DNA of 64,000 nt from UBA1479 sp040216635 (GCA_040216635.1 JAVJOU010000003.1:141868-205867), one strand, 5' to 3'; positions 15,631 to 24,552 are shown, numbered from the stretch's first letter. Program-made: numbers and translations. Notes: a model not told the origin generated them from the sequence alone.

Positions 15631-16406
15631 GGTTCGAACTGCTCCTTGAGGATGCGTTCTTCCAGGTTGTGTTCGGGGTCGAACAGCAATTCAAGCCGGT
15701 GGGTATGATCCTGGCAGATTTCCACACGTTTGACGTCGCGTACTTCGGTGTAATCGGCGGTCGCACTAACGGGGCGCAGGTCCGGTTGCAGGATATCGAA
15801 CGCGATCTCGGCCTTGCGGGGCAGCAAGGCTCCCCGCCAGCGCCGGGGCCGGAACACGGAGATGGGGGTCAGCGCCAGAAGGTCCGATCCCATGGGAATG
15901 ATCGGGCCGTGGGCCGACAGGTTATAGGCCGTCGACCCGGCGGGCGTGGCGACCAGCACGCCGTCGCAAATCATTTCATCCAACCGCGTGATGCCGTCGA
16001 TGAAAATGCGGATCTTCGCCGCCATACGGGATTCGCGGATCAAGGAGACCTCGTTGATGGCAAGCGCCGTGGTCGTTTCGCCGTTGGCGTCGATGGCGGT
16101 CATCTTCAGCGGGCGCAGGGCGACCGATTGGGCGCGGGCGATGCGTTCCGGCAGGCCGTCTTCCAGATATTCGTTCATCAGAAAGCCGACCGTGCCCCGG
16201 TTCATGCCGTAAATGGGGATGCCGCTGCCGATCGAGCCATGCAGGCTTTCCAGCATGAAACCGTCGCCGCCCAGGGCGACGATCACGTCGGCTTGGTCCG
16301 CCGGGATGTTGCCATAGCGGTGGGCAAGAAGCTTCAGGGCGTCCTGGGCTTCTTCCTGTTTGGCGGCGACAAAGGCAATCTTCGAGACAGGGCGGGCGTC
16401 GGTCAT
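15627..16406 (-). CDS. nadK: NAD kinase
   Basis: 259 residues. Phosphorylates NAD to NADP. The family motif GGDG is in VIVALGGDGFMLESLHG, then NRGTVGFLMNEY, and NE of INEVSLIR with VATPAGSTAYNLSAHGPIIP, the substrate and metal-binding region. The C-terminal DGLT-like loop is not obvious but the length is normal for the short bacterial form. The ATG follows TTTCAAAGACCGCC. It is the first gene of the pair with the AbrB-family gene (4-base overlap) and is divergent from a TetR regulator. Confidence 0.93.
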   Translation of the reverse strand: MTDARPVSKIAFVAAKQEEAQDALKLLAHRYGNIPADQADVIVALGGDGFMLESLHGSIGSGIPIYGMNRGTVGFLMNEYLEDGLPERIARAQSVALRPLKMTAIDANGETTTALAINEVSLIRESRMAAKIRIFIDGITRLDEMICDGVLVATPAGSTAYNLSAHGPIIPMGSDLLALTPISVFRPRRWRGALLPRKAEIAFDILQPDLRPVSATADYTEVRDVKRVEICQDHTHRLELLFDPEHNLEERILKEQFEP

Positions 16407-16433
16407 GGCGGTCTTTGAAATTAAAGGGAAACT

Positions 16434-16468
16434 TTCCGCAACTTAACCGCTATCGCATGGTTGCGGAA
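16434..16468. promoter_or_regulatory. Inverted repeat between nadK and tetR-type gene
   Basis: TTCCGCAAC (16434-16442) and GTTGCGGAA (16460-16468) form perfect 9-base arms with a 17-base gap, between the divergent nadK and TetR genes. This could be the operator of the TetR protein. Arms of this size with this gap are expected a few times by chance in the window, so only the location supports it. Confidence 0.35.
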
Positions 16469-16496
16469 GCTTTCCGGTAATTTCATACTCATTGGT

Positions 16497-17114
16497 ATGT
16501 CTCGTGCTTATAAACCGGACCGAACGCGGCGCCAAATTCTGGAGGCCGCATACGGCGTCATCCACAGCCACAGCTTTCAGGCTGCCGGCCTGAACGACAT
16601 CCTGGCCATGACCGGTGTGACCAAGGGGGCCATGTATCATCACTTCCCGAACAAACTGGCGCTCGGATATGCGGTGGTCGACGAATTGGTGAAGGACTAT
16701 CTGAATGACTGGTGGCTGTCGCCGCTTGATCATGCGGATGGGGAAGGGGTTGATGACCCGCTTGCGGCCATTGCCCGCGCCATTCAGGACAACATGACGG
16801 AACGGGTTCCCGCGATTCATCATCTGGGCTGCCCCTTGAACAACCTTGCTCAGGAAATGTCGCCCATCGACGGCGGATTCCGGCAGCGGATCGAGGACCT
16901 GTACCGCACCTGGCGGCGCGGTCTGTCGCGGGCCCTGACACGCGGTCAGCACGCGGGTACGGTTGCCGCCACGGTGGATACGGACGAGGCCGCGACCCTG
17001 ATCATCGCCGTCGTCCAGGGCGCGTTCGGTCAGGCCAAGTCGGCCCAATCCATGGCGCCGTTCCATGACTGCATGGCGGGTCTGAACCGTTATCTGATGG
17101 GGCTCAGGCCTTAG
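16497..17114 (+). CDS. TetR/AcrR-family transcriptional regulator
   Basis: 205 residues. The N-terminal TetR DNA-binding helices are clear: DRTRRQILEAAYGVIHSHSF, AGLNDILAMTGVTKGAMYHHFPNKLALGYAVV. The C-terminal ligand domain has PLNNLAQEMSPIDGGFRQRI, which resembles the family often found beside efflux or oxidoreductase genes. It probably represses a neighbouring or distant target in the absence of an inducer. The start at 16497 was preferred over a TTG at 16461, since the TTG version would only add residues inside the inverted repeat region. Confidence 0.88.
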   Translation: MSRAYKPDRTRRQILEAAYGVIHSHSFQAAGLNDILAMTGVTKGAMYHHFPNKLALGYAVVDELVKDYLNDWWLSPLDHADGEGVDDPLAAIARAIQDNMTERVPAIHHLGCPLNNLAQEMSPIDGGFRQRIEDLYRTWRRGLSRALTRGQHAGTVAATVDTDEAATLIIAVVQGAFGQAKSAQSMAPFHDCMAGLNRYLMGLRP

Positions 17115-17140
17115 AAGCCCTCGCCCCACCCGAAGGATCG

Positions 17141-19423
17141 TTAATCGCCTGTCGCCTGCAGTTGTTCGATGGCTTCCAACACTTTCGGCGGTGACAGGGG
17201 CAGGGAGCCCATGGTCTTGCCGATGGCGTTTTCGACCGCATTGGCGACGGCGGCGGGGGCAGGCACGATCGGCGGCTCACCCACGCCGCGCACCCCATAG
17301 GGATGGTTGGGGTTCGGGACCTCGACGATCACCGTGTCGATCATCGGAACGTCCGATGCCACCGGCATGCGGTAATCCAGGAATCCGCTGTTCAGCAGGC
17401 GCCCCTTGTCGTCGTAGATATATTCTTCGTTGAGCGCCCAGCCGATGCCCTGCACGGCGCCGCCTTGCATCTGGCCTTCGACGTAATCGGGTGAAATGGC
17501 CCGGCCGGCATCCTGAATGACGGTATAGCGTTTCGGCGACACGAATCCCGTTTCGGGATCGACTTCGACATCGACCAGCTGCGCGCTGAACGCGGCCCCG
17601 GCACCACCGGCATTGATTTCCGAATGACCGGCGATGGGGCCGCCCATTTTGGTCGCCATACCGGCAAGCTGTTTCAGGGTCAGGGGTTCGATCCCGCTGC
17701 GCCGGGTTTCGGCTTGCCCTGCTTCCCAGAAGACCTCGTCGACGGGGATGTCCCATTTCCTGGCGGCCAGGGCGCGCAGCTTTTCGATGATTTCACGGAC
17801 CGAATTGATCACGGCCAGACCGGTCGCGAAGGTTGTCCGGCTGCCGGCGGTCAGATGGCTGTAGCCCATGGAACCCGTATCGGCGACGATCGGTTTGACC
17901 AGTTCGATATCGACGCCCAGTTCCTCTGCCGCCATGGCCCGCATGGAAGAGCGTGATCCACCGATGTCCGGGTTGCCCGTGGCGACGGCGACGGTGCCGT
18001 CATCCAAAAGATGTGCTGACACGCTGCTCAGCCCGCCGCCGTGCATCCAATACCCCAGGGCGAAACCGCGCCCCTGATTGGGCCCCAACGGGGCCGAATA
18101 ATGTGCGTGGCTTTTGACTTTCTCAAGCACGTCGACCAGGCCAATGCGGCCGTATTTGGTGCCGCTCAGGCTTTGGTCGCCGTCCTTGACCGCGTTCTTC
18201 AGGCGAATATCGATCGGGTCCATGCCAAGGCGGCTGGCCAGTTCGTTGATCGTATTCTCCGCAGCCAGGGCCGCCATCGGCGCGCCGGGCGCGCGGTAGG
18301 CCGCGACCTTAGGCCGATTGACGCAAACGTCATGGGCCACGGCCCGTGCGTTGGCGATGGTATAGGCGGAAAAGAACGTTTCGACCGACCGGCCGACGGG
18401 CGATCCCTTGAAAGCCCCCGCCTGGTTGTAGATTTCCGCTTCGGCGGCGGTGATTGTGCCGTCTTTTTTGGCTCCCATGCGGATACGCGAATAAGTGCCC
18501 GATGCGGGACCGGTCGCGCGGAATACCTCGGACCGGGTCATGACCATGCGGACCGGACGGCCGGTCATCTGCGATAGGCGAATGGCGACCGGTTCGGCAT
18601 AGACGTTGTTCTTGCCGCCGAAACCGCCGCCGATTTCCGATGCGGTCACGCGGATCTTCGCCATGTCCATGTTCAACAGCCGCGCGCACAGCCCGCGAAT
18701 GACGAAATGTCCCTGCGTCGTGGTCCAAAGCTCGACGCTGCCGTCTTCCGATGCGGCAGCGATCAGGGCTTGGGGTTCGATATACCCTTGGTGAACGGGC
18801 TGGGATCGGAACTCGCGTTCGATGACGATATCGGCCTCGGCGAACCCTTTGTCGATGTCGCCGCGTTCTTTGGAAACCACCCGGAATACGTTGGACGGTT
18901 TTTCGAGCGCGGGTTCGATCCCGTGGGTGAACTGATGGTCGTGCAGGATGGGGGCATCCGGCTCGGCCGCCTGTAACGGGTCGAGAACATGGGGCAGGAC
19001 CTCATATTCGACCTCGATCAGTTTCAGGGCTTCGCGGGCGATACGCTCGCTGGTGGCGGCGACGCCGGCCACGGCATGGCCGTCGTACAGGACTTTTTCC
19101 CGCGCCAGGACGTTGCGCGAAATGTCGTGAAAATCGGCGATCATCGGCCCGTAGGGGGGCTCCAACAGCGGATGGTCGGGGATGTCCGCACTGGTCACGA
19201 CGGCTTTCACGCCCTTCAAGGCCTTGGCCTTGCTGGTGTCGATCGACAGGATTTTCGCATGGGCGTGGGGGCTGCGCAGGATTTTGCCGCACAACATACC
19301 CGGCAGGATCAGATCGTCGCCATAGCGTGCCCGGCCGGTGACTTTATCGGGGCCGTCGGGACGGCGGGTTTGCTTGCCGACCCATTTGAAGTTGGTACCG
19401 GTGGTGTCATTTGTGTTGCTCAT
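17141..19423 (-). CDS. Molybdenum hydroxylase large (molybdopterin-binding) subunit, xanthine dehydrogenase/aldehyde oxidase family
   Basis: 760 residues. The N-terminal aldehyde oxidase domain starts with GRARYGDDLILPGMLCGKILRSPHAHAKIL; the Mo-binding part has the Moco loops EIGGGFGGKNNVYAEPVAIRL, AAYRAPGAPMAALAAEN, and the catalytic glutamate in RGVGEPPIVPAPAAVANAVENAIG. The CO dehydrogenase active-site loop (AYRCSFR) is absent, so this is not form I CoxL; it should hydroxylate an aldehyde, aromatic or N-heterocycle. The cofactor needs MoaA-type synthesis. It is the third gene of a leftward operon, overlapping the 2Fe-2S subunit gene by 4 bases. Confidence 0.92.
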   Translation of the reverse strand: MSNTNDTTGTNFKWVGKQTRRPDGPDKVTGRARYGDDLILPGMLCGKILRSPHAHAKILSIDTSKAKALKGVKAVVTSADIPDHPLLEPPYGPMIADFHDISRNVLAREKVLYDGHAVAGVAATSERIAREALKLIEVEYEVLPHVLDPLQAAEPDAPILHDHQFTHGIEPALEKPSNVFRVVSKERGDIDKGFAEADIVIEREFRSQPVHQGYIEPQALIAAASEDGSVELWTTTQGHFVIRGLCARLLNMDMAKIRVTASEIGGGFGGKNNVYAEPVAIRLSQMTGRPVRMVMTRSEVFRATGPASGTYSRIRMGAKKDGTITAAEAEIYNQAGAFKGSPVGRSVETFFSAYTIANARAVAHDVCVNRPKVAAYRAPGAPMAALAAENTINELASRLGMDPIDIRLKNAVKDGDQSLSGTKYGRIGLVDVLEKVKSHAHYSAPLGPNQGRGFALGYWMHGGGLSSVSAHLLDDGTVAVATGNPDIGGSRSSMRAMAAEELGVDIELVKPIVADTGSMGYSHLTAGSRTTFATGLAVINSVREIIEKLRALAARKWDIPVDEVFWEAGQAETRRSGIEPLTLKQLAGMATKMGGPIAGHSEINAGGAGAAFSAQLVDVEVDPETGFVSPKRYTVIQDAGRAISPDYVEGQMQGGAVQGIGWALNEEYIYDDKGRLLNSGFLDYRMPVASDVPMIDTVIVEVPNPNHPYGVRGVGEPPIVPAPAAVANAVENAIGKTMGSLPLSPPKVLEAIEQLQATGD

Positions 19424-19902
19424 GAGTTGCCAGCCCTCATTTCAGCGGCCGCGTCCATGACGGCGCGGACGATTTTGTCATATCCCGTGCAGCGGCACAG
19501 GTTTCCTGCCAGGCCGAAGCGGACCTCGGTTTCCGTGGGGTCGGGGTTTTTCTCAAGCAGGGCTTTCGCCATGTTGAGGAAGCCCGGCGTACAGATGCCG
19601 CATTGCAGGGCCGCATGGTCGAGGAATTTCTGCTGCAGGGGGTGCAGTTCGTTGCCGTTGGACATGCCTTCGATGGTTTCGATGTCGGCCCCTTCAAGTT
19701 CGGCCCCCAGAACCAGGCAGGCATTGATCGCACGGCCGTTCAGAATAACGGTGCAGGCACCGCAATCGCCGCTGCCGCAGCCGTTTTTCGTGCCGGTCAT
19801 GTGAAGGTTCTCACGCAGAACCTCAAGCAGGGTTTGATCGGCCGCACAGCTGAAGTCGACTTCGTCGCCGTTGATCGTGGCCGTGATGAGATGTTTCGCC
19901 AT
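19420..19902 (-). CDS. Molybdenum hydroxylase small subunit, [2Fe-2S]
   Basis: 160 residues, the usual length. The plant-type ferredoxin cluster site is CGSGDCGACTVILNGRAINAC (cysteines spaced C-x4-C-x2-C-x11-C), preceded by TLLEVLREN. The helical second domain carries LQCGICTPGFLNMAKALL and LAGNLCRCTGYDKIVRAV for the second cluster. It passes electrons from the Mo site to the FAD subunit. It overlaps the FAD subunit gene by 1 base and the Mo subunit by 4, so all three are translated together. Confidence 0.95.
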   Translation of the reverse strand: MAKHLITATINGDEVDFSCAADQTLLEVLRENLHMTGTKNGCGSGDCGACTVILNGRAINACLVLGAELEGADIETIEGMSNGNELHPLQQKFLDHAALQCGICTPGFLNMAKALLEKNPDPTETEVRFGLAGNLCRCTGYDKIVRAVMDAAAEMRAGNS

Positions 19903-20771
19903 TATTTGCTCTCCGCGCGTTGCCAGGCGATCTTCGTGGTCCGGCAGGCCAGGACGCCGGCAACTTTTGTTCTGAATTTTATGGTGCCGCGTTTGTCGTC
20001 GATGGGCGCGCAGGTCTTGCTGGCCGCTTCGGCAAGGGATGTCAGGACCGCGTCGTCCAGTTTGTTGCCGACCAGGATGTCGGCGGCGTCCTTGACCAGC
20101 CGGGCGGTCGGCGCGACCGCCCCCAGGGCCAGGCGGGCGGCCGCGCAGGTGCCGTCCGCGTTAAGAACGACGGAAGCACCGGCGCCGACGACGGCGATGT
20201 CCATTTCCGTGCGGGGAATAAACCGCAGGTAAGCATCACCGGCCTTTTCGGCATGGATCGGCAAAATGAACGCGGTGATGAATTCACCTTGCGCCAGCGA
20301 CGTCTTGCCGGGCCCGGTCAACAGGTCTTCGACGGCGGCTTCCCGCACCCCGCCCGGGCCGGCGATGACGGCTTGTGCCGCTGCCGCGATCAGGGCGGGG
20401 ACACTGTCGGCGGCCGGCGAAGCATTGCAGAAATTGCCGCCGATCGTCGCACGGCCCTGCACCTGGTCCGAGCCGATCAGCTGGACCGCTTCGACAACGC
20501 CCGGCCACATGGCCTTGAGCTGTGCGTTTTCTCCCAATTCCGCGCCGGTCACGGCAGCCCCGATGCGGACATGGTCCGAATGGAACGTGACTTCCCGCGT
20601 TTCGTGAATTTTTTTGATGTCGACCAGCAGCGCCGGTTCGATCATCTCTTCCTTCATCTGAACGATCAAATCCGTCCCGCCGGCGAACACTTTCGCCCCG
20701 GGACCTTCCGCTGCCAGCAAGGCAACGGCGGATTCTATCGTTTCAGGGGATTCATACCTAAGTTCGATCAC
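19902..20771 (-). CDS. Molybdenum hydroxylase medium subunit (FAD-binding, CoxM/CutM-like)
   Basis: 289 residues. FAD-binding (vanillyl-alcohol oxidase-type) domain at the start: KVFAGGTDLIVQMK, then VRIGAAVTGAELGEN, ATIGGNFCNASPAADSVPAL and the pyrophosphate-binding RFIPRTEMDIAVVGAGA. The C-terminal domain (ARLALGAVAPTARLV..AAD) is the CoxM-type clamp. It completes the electron path Mo, 2Fe-2S, FAD. It is the first gene of the operon; a GAAATGG/CCATTTC inverted repeat lies 140 bases upstream. Confidence 0.92.
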   Translation of the reverse strand: MIELRYESPETIESAVALLAAEGPGAKVFAGGTDLIVQMKEEMIEPALLVDIKKIHETREVTFHSDHVRIGAAVTGAELGENAQLKAMWPGVVEAVQLIGSDQVQGRATIGGNFCNASPAADSVPALIAAAAQAVIAGPGGVREAAVEDLLTGPGKTSLAQGEFITAFILPIHAEKAGDAYLRFIPRTEMDIAVVGAGASVVLNADGTCAAARLALGAVAPTARLVKDAADILVGNKLDDAVLTSLAEAASKTCAPIDDKRGTIKFRTKVAGVLACRTTKIAWQRAESK

Positions 20772-20910
20772 GGTTTAAGAACCTCACTCGCATATTGGAA
20801 TTCTGCCCGTCGCTGAATGAACGGAACATTTTCACGCGTTTGAAAGCGGGTAATTGTTCGCCGGGCAATGACACTATCTGTGTCCAGGTTAGCCCGTACG
20901 CCGCAGCTTA

Positions 20911-20931
20911 GAAATGGTTTTCATCCATTTC
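20911..20931. promoter_or_regulatory. Inverted repeat in the promoter region of the Mo-hydroxylase operon
   Basis: GAAATGG (20911-20917) and CCATTTC (20925-20931) with a 7-base gap, in the 220-base stretch between the FAD subunit gene and the TauD gene. It is well placed to be an operator of the hydroxylase operon. The sequence shares half-site character with IclR-type sites, but no regulator is identified. Confidence 0.3.
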
Positions 20932-20991
20932 CATCTGTTCGGAGGGCCAAAACCCAATCGCGTGCCGTTTCGGTGTAAGGCGTAAAGCAGC

Positions 20992-21867
20992 CTAAACCGG
21001 GCGCTCACCGATCACCGTGCAGCGTTCCATGTAGCGGTCGGCGGAATAGTCCGAGACCGCGTAATGCATCAGCGAACGATTGTCCCAAACCAGCACATCA
21101 TGGGGCTGCCAGGAATGGCGGTATTGGAATTCGGGCTTGATTGCATGGCGGTAAAGGGAGTCCAGGATCGCCCGGCTTTCCTCGATCGTGAAGCCTTCGA
21201 TATGCGAGGTGAAACCCGGATTAACGTAAAGGGACTTGCGGCCCGTGTCGGCATGGGTGCGCACGATCGGATGAATGCACTGGTTGGCGCCGTCGAAATC
21301 CTTGTCGATCACGATGGGCTGGGCGTATTGCGTCGCCGCCGCGACGGCGAAGTCATGCACGGCGTTGAGGTTGGCCAATGTCGCCTTCATCCCGTCCGAC
21401 AGGGCTTCGTAAGCCTGAGTCATGTCGGTGAAGATGGTATCCCCGCCGTAAGGGGGGATCTCGATGGCATACAGCACCGAGGCCTGCGCCGGCCGGTCGC
21501 GGAACGAGACATCCGAATGCCAATAGGTCCCGGCCCGGGCACGGCCCTTGGCCTCGCCCTTGTCGTCGACCTTGTTGGAGACACGGTAGATTTGCGGATG
21601 TTCCGGATGCAGATAGCGCGACACCGTGTCCTGCAGCGGCGGCTGACCTTCGTCGTGGAACAGCGGGCCGAAACGGCGGGAAAATTCCATATGCTGATGC
21701 TGGTTGATGGACTGATCACGTACGACCATCAGGCCCCCGGCCTCAAGCCAGGCCTGTTTGATCTCGCCGAACAGGTTGTCACCGGAACTGCCGGCAAGGT
21801 CTGCTCCCAGATCGACGCCGGTGATTTCGACGCCCAAATTGCCGAGGGGTTTTTTCTGAATGGTCAT
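20992..21867 (-). CDS. TauD/TfdA-family Fe(II)/2-oxoglutarate dioxygenase
   Basis: 291 residues. Hydroxylates a substrate (taurine-like, alpha-amino or carnitine-like in the family) using Fe(II), O2 and 2-oxoglutarate. The metal motif HxD...H is visible as TYWHSDVSFRD (H and D) and, near the end, the region FQYRHSWQPHDVLVWDNRSLMHYAVSDY with the third histidine and the 2-oxoglutarate arginine R in ADRYMERC. The start at 21867 is preferred over an ATG at 22014 because AAGGAAGACCCG precedes it and family N-termini begin like MTIQKKPLG..GVEITGVDL. It is divergent from an IclR gene with an operator between, so the IclR protein probably controls it. Confidence 0.9.
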   Translation of the reverse strand: MTIQKKPLGNLGVEITGVDLGADLAGSSGDNLFGEIKQAWLEAGGLMVVRDQSINQHQHMEFSRRFGPLFHDEGQPPLQDTVSRYLHPEHPQIYRVSNKVDDKGEAKGRARAGTYWHSDVSFRDRPAQASVLYAIEIPPYGGDTIFTDMTQAYEALSDGMKATLANLNAVHDFAVAAATQYAQPIVIDKDFDGANQCIHPIVRTHADTGRKSLYVNPGFTSHIEGFTIEESRAILDSLYRHAIKPEFQYRHSWQPHDVLVWDNRSLMHYAVSDYSADRYMERCTVIGERPV

Positions 21868-22023
21868 GGTCTTCGGGTCTTCCTTGGATGTTGGTGTCGT
21901 CCTGACCGGATGTATGTGATTTTTTCTTTTCGGCCATGGGCGGAAGGCTAATGCGGATCGGCATGTTTCGCCAAGCCGCGGACGGTTCAGCTTGAAAAAT
22001 GCGCGAAGATGCATATTTTATCA

Positions 22024-22049
22024 ATGAAACTATATTTCATTTGATGAAA
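22024..22049. promoter_or_regulatory. Probable IclR operator in the tauD/iclR intergenic region
   Basis: The half-site ATGAAA occurs three times in alternating orientation: ATGAAA (22024-22029), its complement TTTCAT (22035-22040), ATGAAA (22044-22049). The pairs are separated by 5 and 3 bases, forming two overlapping palindromes. It lies between the dioxygenase start and the regulator start, the place expected for an autoregulated IclR site controlling both genes. Confidence 0.55.
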
Positions 22050-22083
22050 CTAATGCGGGAAAGGCGCTAGCAAGGTCGAGCCC

Positions 22084-22875
22084 ATGGGATCCTATAAACC
22101 GGTCAATGCGGTCATTCGCGGGATGGAAGTTCTGGCCGCCGTCAACAAGCTCAAGGGCAAGGCGACGGTCGGTGAAATCCACCGCGAGACGGCAATCGAC
22201 AAAGCGACGATCGTGCGCATGCTCGAAACCCTGATGCATGCGGGATATGTGTACCGCGACGATGATCGTACAATGTATGAGGTCACGGGTAAAACCCTGC
22301 TGCTATGTGCAGGCTATGACCGGCATCGCGCGGTCGGGCGGATCGTCTCGCCCTTTATCTCATCGTTCCGCAACGCCATGGGTTGGCCGTCGGATGTGGC
22401 CATTTTCGACCGCGACGCCATGGTTCTGATCGAATCCTCACGCGCGGCGGGGCCGATCCTGGTCAACCGGCTGCCGGGCTACCGCGCGCCCATGCTGGCG
22501 ACCAGCTTGGGGCTGTCCTATCTTGCCTTTGCCGCCGTTGAAGAACGGGAAGACGTGTTAAAGCGTGTTGCCGAACAACCCCAGTCCTGGAACGAAATCG
22601 CCCATAACCGGGAACAAACGGAAAAACTGTTCCGCGAGATCCGGTCCCAAGGGTACGCGACCATGCACGAGGAATATTCGCGCACGGAATACGGCCGCCA
22701 GATTTCCACGGTCGGCGTGCCGATCCTGAACGATGCGGGCGTGTCCGTTGCGGCGATGAACGTGCTTTATCTGAAATCCGCCTTGTCCCGGGACGAGGCG
22801 ATCAAAACTATGGTGCCGCCGCTTCAGGAATGCGCCGCCGAGATCGCGGCGGCCCTGGCCGCCGATCCGGGGTGA
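22084..22875 (+). CDS. IclR-family transcriptional regulator
   Basis: 263 residues. The N-terminal winged helix is AVIRGMEVLAAVNKLKGKATVGEIHRETAIDKATIVRMLETLMHAG; the C-terminal IclR effector domain has ALMVESS-type MVLIESSRAAGPILVNR, then YATMHEEYSRTEYGRQISTVGVPILN near the end. It is divergent from the TauD-type dioxygenase gene, with a compact palindromic operator between, and so is most likely its regulator. The effector (probably the dioxygenase substrate or product) is unknown. Confidence 0.9.
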   Translation: MGSYKPVNAVIRGMEVLAAVNKLKGKATVGEIHRETAIDKATIVRMLETLMHAGYVYRDDDRTMYEVTGKTLLLCAGYDRHRAVGRIVSPFISSFRNAMGWPSDVAIFDRDAMVLIESSRAAGPILVNRLPGYRAPMLATSLGLSYLAFAAVEEREDVLKRVAEQPQSWNEIAHNREQTEKLFREIRSQGYATMHEEYSRTEYGRQISTVGVPILNDAGVSVAAMNVLYLKSALSRDEAIKTMVPPLQECAAEIAAALAADPG

Positions 22876-22909
22876 TGATTATTCGGAAAGAGATGGCAGG
22901 AAAGCCGAA

Positions 22910-23260
22910 TCAGCCCATTTTTTTGACGGCATTCATGCAATCGAAGAATATCTGCTGCGCCTGACCGCGCTGTGATTCTTCTTGATCCCAGGCCCGTTCC
23001 CGCAATGCTTTCAATGATGCGGTGCGGTGCTGATCGTCGGTTCCGGCGATCTGGGCGTTGATCTGCTGAATGGTCTGTTGGCGGGCGTCTTCGATCGAGG
23101 ACAGCAGTTCGTTGTGATCGGCCTTGCACTTGGCCACGGTGAGGGAGCCGCTTTCCGCCGTCGCCACCCACCACGCCAGCAGCAGCGCCGCCGCGATCAG
23201 CGGTGCCGGCGCTTTGCGCCGGACCATCAGGTCCCAGTCGTATTCCTGCCATCTGGACAT
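22910..23260 (-). CDS. Membrane-anchored coiled-coil protein of unknown function
   Basis: 116 residues. A short cytoplasmic start (MSRWQEYDWDLMVRRK) leads into one hydrophobic helix (APLIAAALLLAWWVATA), then an outside region of ~75 residues rich in Q, E, K and A (SIEDARQQTIQQINAQIAGT, RERAWDQEESQRGQAQQIF). This would form a coiled coil ending in the cysteine of FFDCMNAV, and a second cysteine (AKCKAD) could pair with it. I recognise no family. It is convergent with the IclR gene. The upstream side faces the repeat cluster at 23350. Confidence 0.6.
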   Translation of the reverse strand: MSRWQEYDWDLMVRRKAPAPLIAAALLLAWWVATAESGSLTVAKCKADHNELLSSIEDARQQTIQQINAQIAGTDDQHRTASLKALRERAWDQEESQRGQAQQIFFDCMNAVKKMG

Positions 23261-23349
23261 GTCGGAAATTTTATCGGGGTCTGGATAAGAAAGTAAAGAA
23301 AACCACGGAGGCGGTGAGGGAGTGAGAAGGGGAACCTCTTTATTCAGTC

Positions 23350-23507
23350 ATGGCCGGGCGTGACCCGGCCATCCACGTGCGGATCAAGTCGAAAACCGAG
23401 AGAAGGAAGGCGTGGATACCCGTGTCAAGCACGGGTATGACGGTAAAAGGATGCATCCAACTAATCTTCTAAACCGATCAGCAGCCGATCAAGTTCGGGG
23501 ATGACGG
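23350..23507. repeat. Cluster of three REP-like palindromic repeats
   Basis: Copy 1: arms ATGGCCGGG and CCCGGCCAT around CGTGA (23350-23372). Copy 2: arms ATACCCGTG and CACGGGTAT around TCAAG (23416-23438), followed by GACGGT. Copy 3: CAGCCGATCAAGTTCGGGGA with GACGG (23480-23507). All share the shape of short GC-rich arms around a 5-base loop and a GACGG tail. This looks like a dispersed alphaproteobacterial intergenic repeat in a 293-base gap between a hypothetical gene and moaA. Confidence 0.6.
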
Positions 23508-23553
23508 CATCTCATTCGTCTCATCACCTCACCGTCTCTGTGGTGATACTTCG

Positions 23554-24552
23554 CTAGCCGCCGGTCACACTCATATGGCGGCCCACGGCGGGGGTGTCGC
23601 CGCGCCGTTCGATGACGAAGTCGTGGCCCTTGGGCTTGCGGCCGATGGCTTCGTCGATGGCGGCATCCAGGGTTTCGTCGGCTTCGGAGGCACGCAAGGG
23701 GGCACGCAGGTCGGCCGCGTCGTCCTGGCCCAGGCACATGTAGAGGGTGCCCGTGCAGGTCAGGCGCACGCGGTTGCAGCCTTCGCAGAAATTATGGGTC
23801 ATCGGAGTGATGAAGCCGAGCTTCTGGCCCGTCTCAGAGATTTCGGTATAGCGTGCCGGACCGCCCGTCTTGAACGGGATGTCGGTCAGCGTCCAGTTTC
23901 GTTCCAGGTTCTGGCGCACGGTCGAAAGCGGCAGGTACTGGTCCGTGCGGTCCTGATCGATCTCGCCCAGCGGCATGGTTTCGATCAGGGTCATGTCGAA
24001 AGCGTTTTCGCCGCAGTATTCGATCATGCGGTCCAATTCGTCTTCGTTGAAGTTCTTGAGCGCCACCGTGTTGATCTTCACATGCAGGCCGGCTTTGCGG
24101 GCGGCGTCAATGCCGTCCAAAACCTTGTCCAACTTGCCCCAGCGGGTGATCGCTTCGAACCGGTCCGCATCCAGAGTGTCCAACGACACGTTGATGCGGC
24201 GCACGCCTGCGTCGACCAGCTCGTCGGCGAAACGCGCCAACTGTGATCCGTTGGAGGTCAGGGTCAGTTCCTCAAGGTCGCCGGTCTTCAGATGCCGGCC
24301 CAAGGATTTGATCAAGGACATGATATTGCGCCGGACCAGCGGCTCGCCCCCGGTCAGACGCAATTTCTTGACGCCTTTGCGCACGAAGGCCGAACACAGA
24401 CGGTCGAGTTCTTCCAGCGACAGGATTTCCGCCTTGGGCAGAAAGGTCATGTCTTCCGCCATGCAATAGACACAGCGGAAGTCGCAGCGGTCTGTGACGG
24501 AAACGCGGAGGTAGGTCACCGCCCGTCCGAAGGGGTCGATCATGCTGGTCAT
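23554..24552 (-). CDS. moaA: GTP 3',8-cyclase MoaA (molybdopterin biosynthesis)
   Basis: 332 residues. Radical SAM enzyme that makes the first intermediate of molybdopterin from GTP, with MoaC. The radical SAM cluster motif CxxxCxYC is CDFRCVYCMAED, near residue 23-33; the second cluster is CEGCNRVRLTCTG (C-x2-C-x13-C), near residue 260. The protein ends in ...SVTGG, the paired glycines needed for activity. It is downstream, on the same strand, of a large ferredoxin-like gene and serves the molybdoenzymes nearby (formate dehydrogenases and the hydroxylase). Confidence 0.96.
   Translation of the reverse strand: MTSMIDPFGRAVTYLRVSVTDRCDFRCVYCMAEDMTFLPKAEILSLEELDRLCSAFVRKGVKKLRLTGGEPLVRRNIMSLIKSLGRHLKTGDLEELTLTSNGSQLARFADELVDAGVRRINVSLDTLDADRFEAITRWGKLDKVLDGIDAARKAGLHVKINTVALKNFNEDELDRMIEYCGENAFDMTLIETMPLGEIDQDRTDQYLPLSTVRQNLERNWTLTDIPFKTGGPARYTEISETGQKLGFITPMTHNFCEGCNRVRLTCTGTLYMCLGQDDAADLRAPLRASEADETLDAAIDEAIGRKPKGHDFVIERRGDTPAVGRHMSVTGG

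Noticed and set aside
17141..20771. Form I CO dehydrogenase (coxLSM)
   Set aside because: The large subunit lacks the AYRCSFR active-site loop; it is a general molybdenum hydroxylase.
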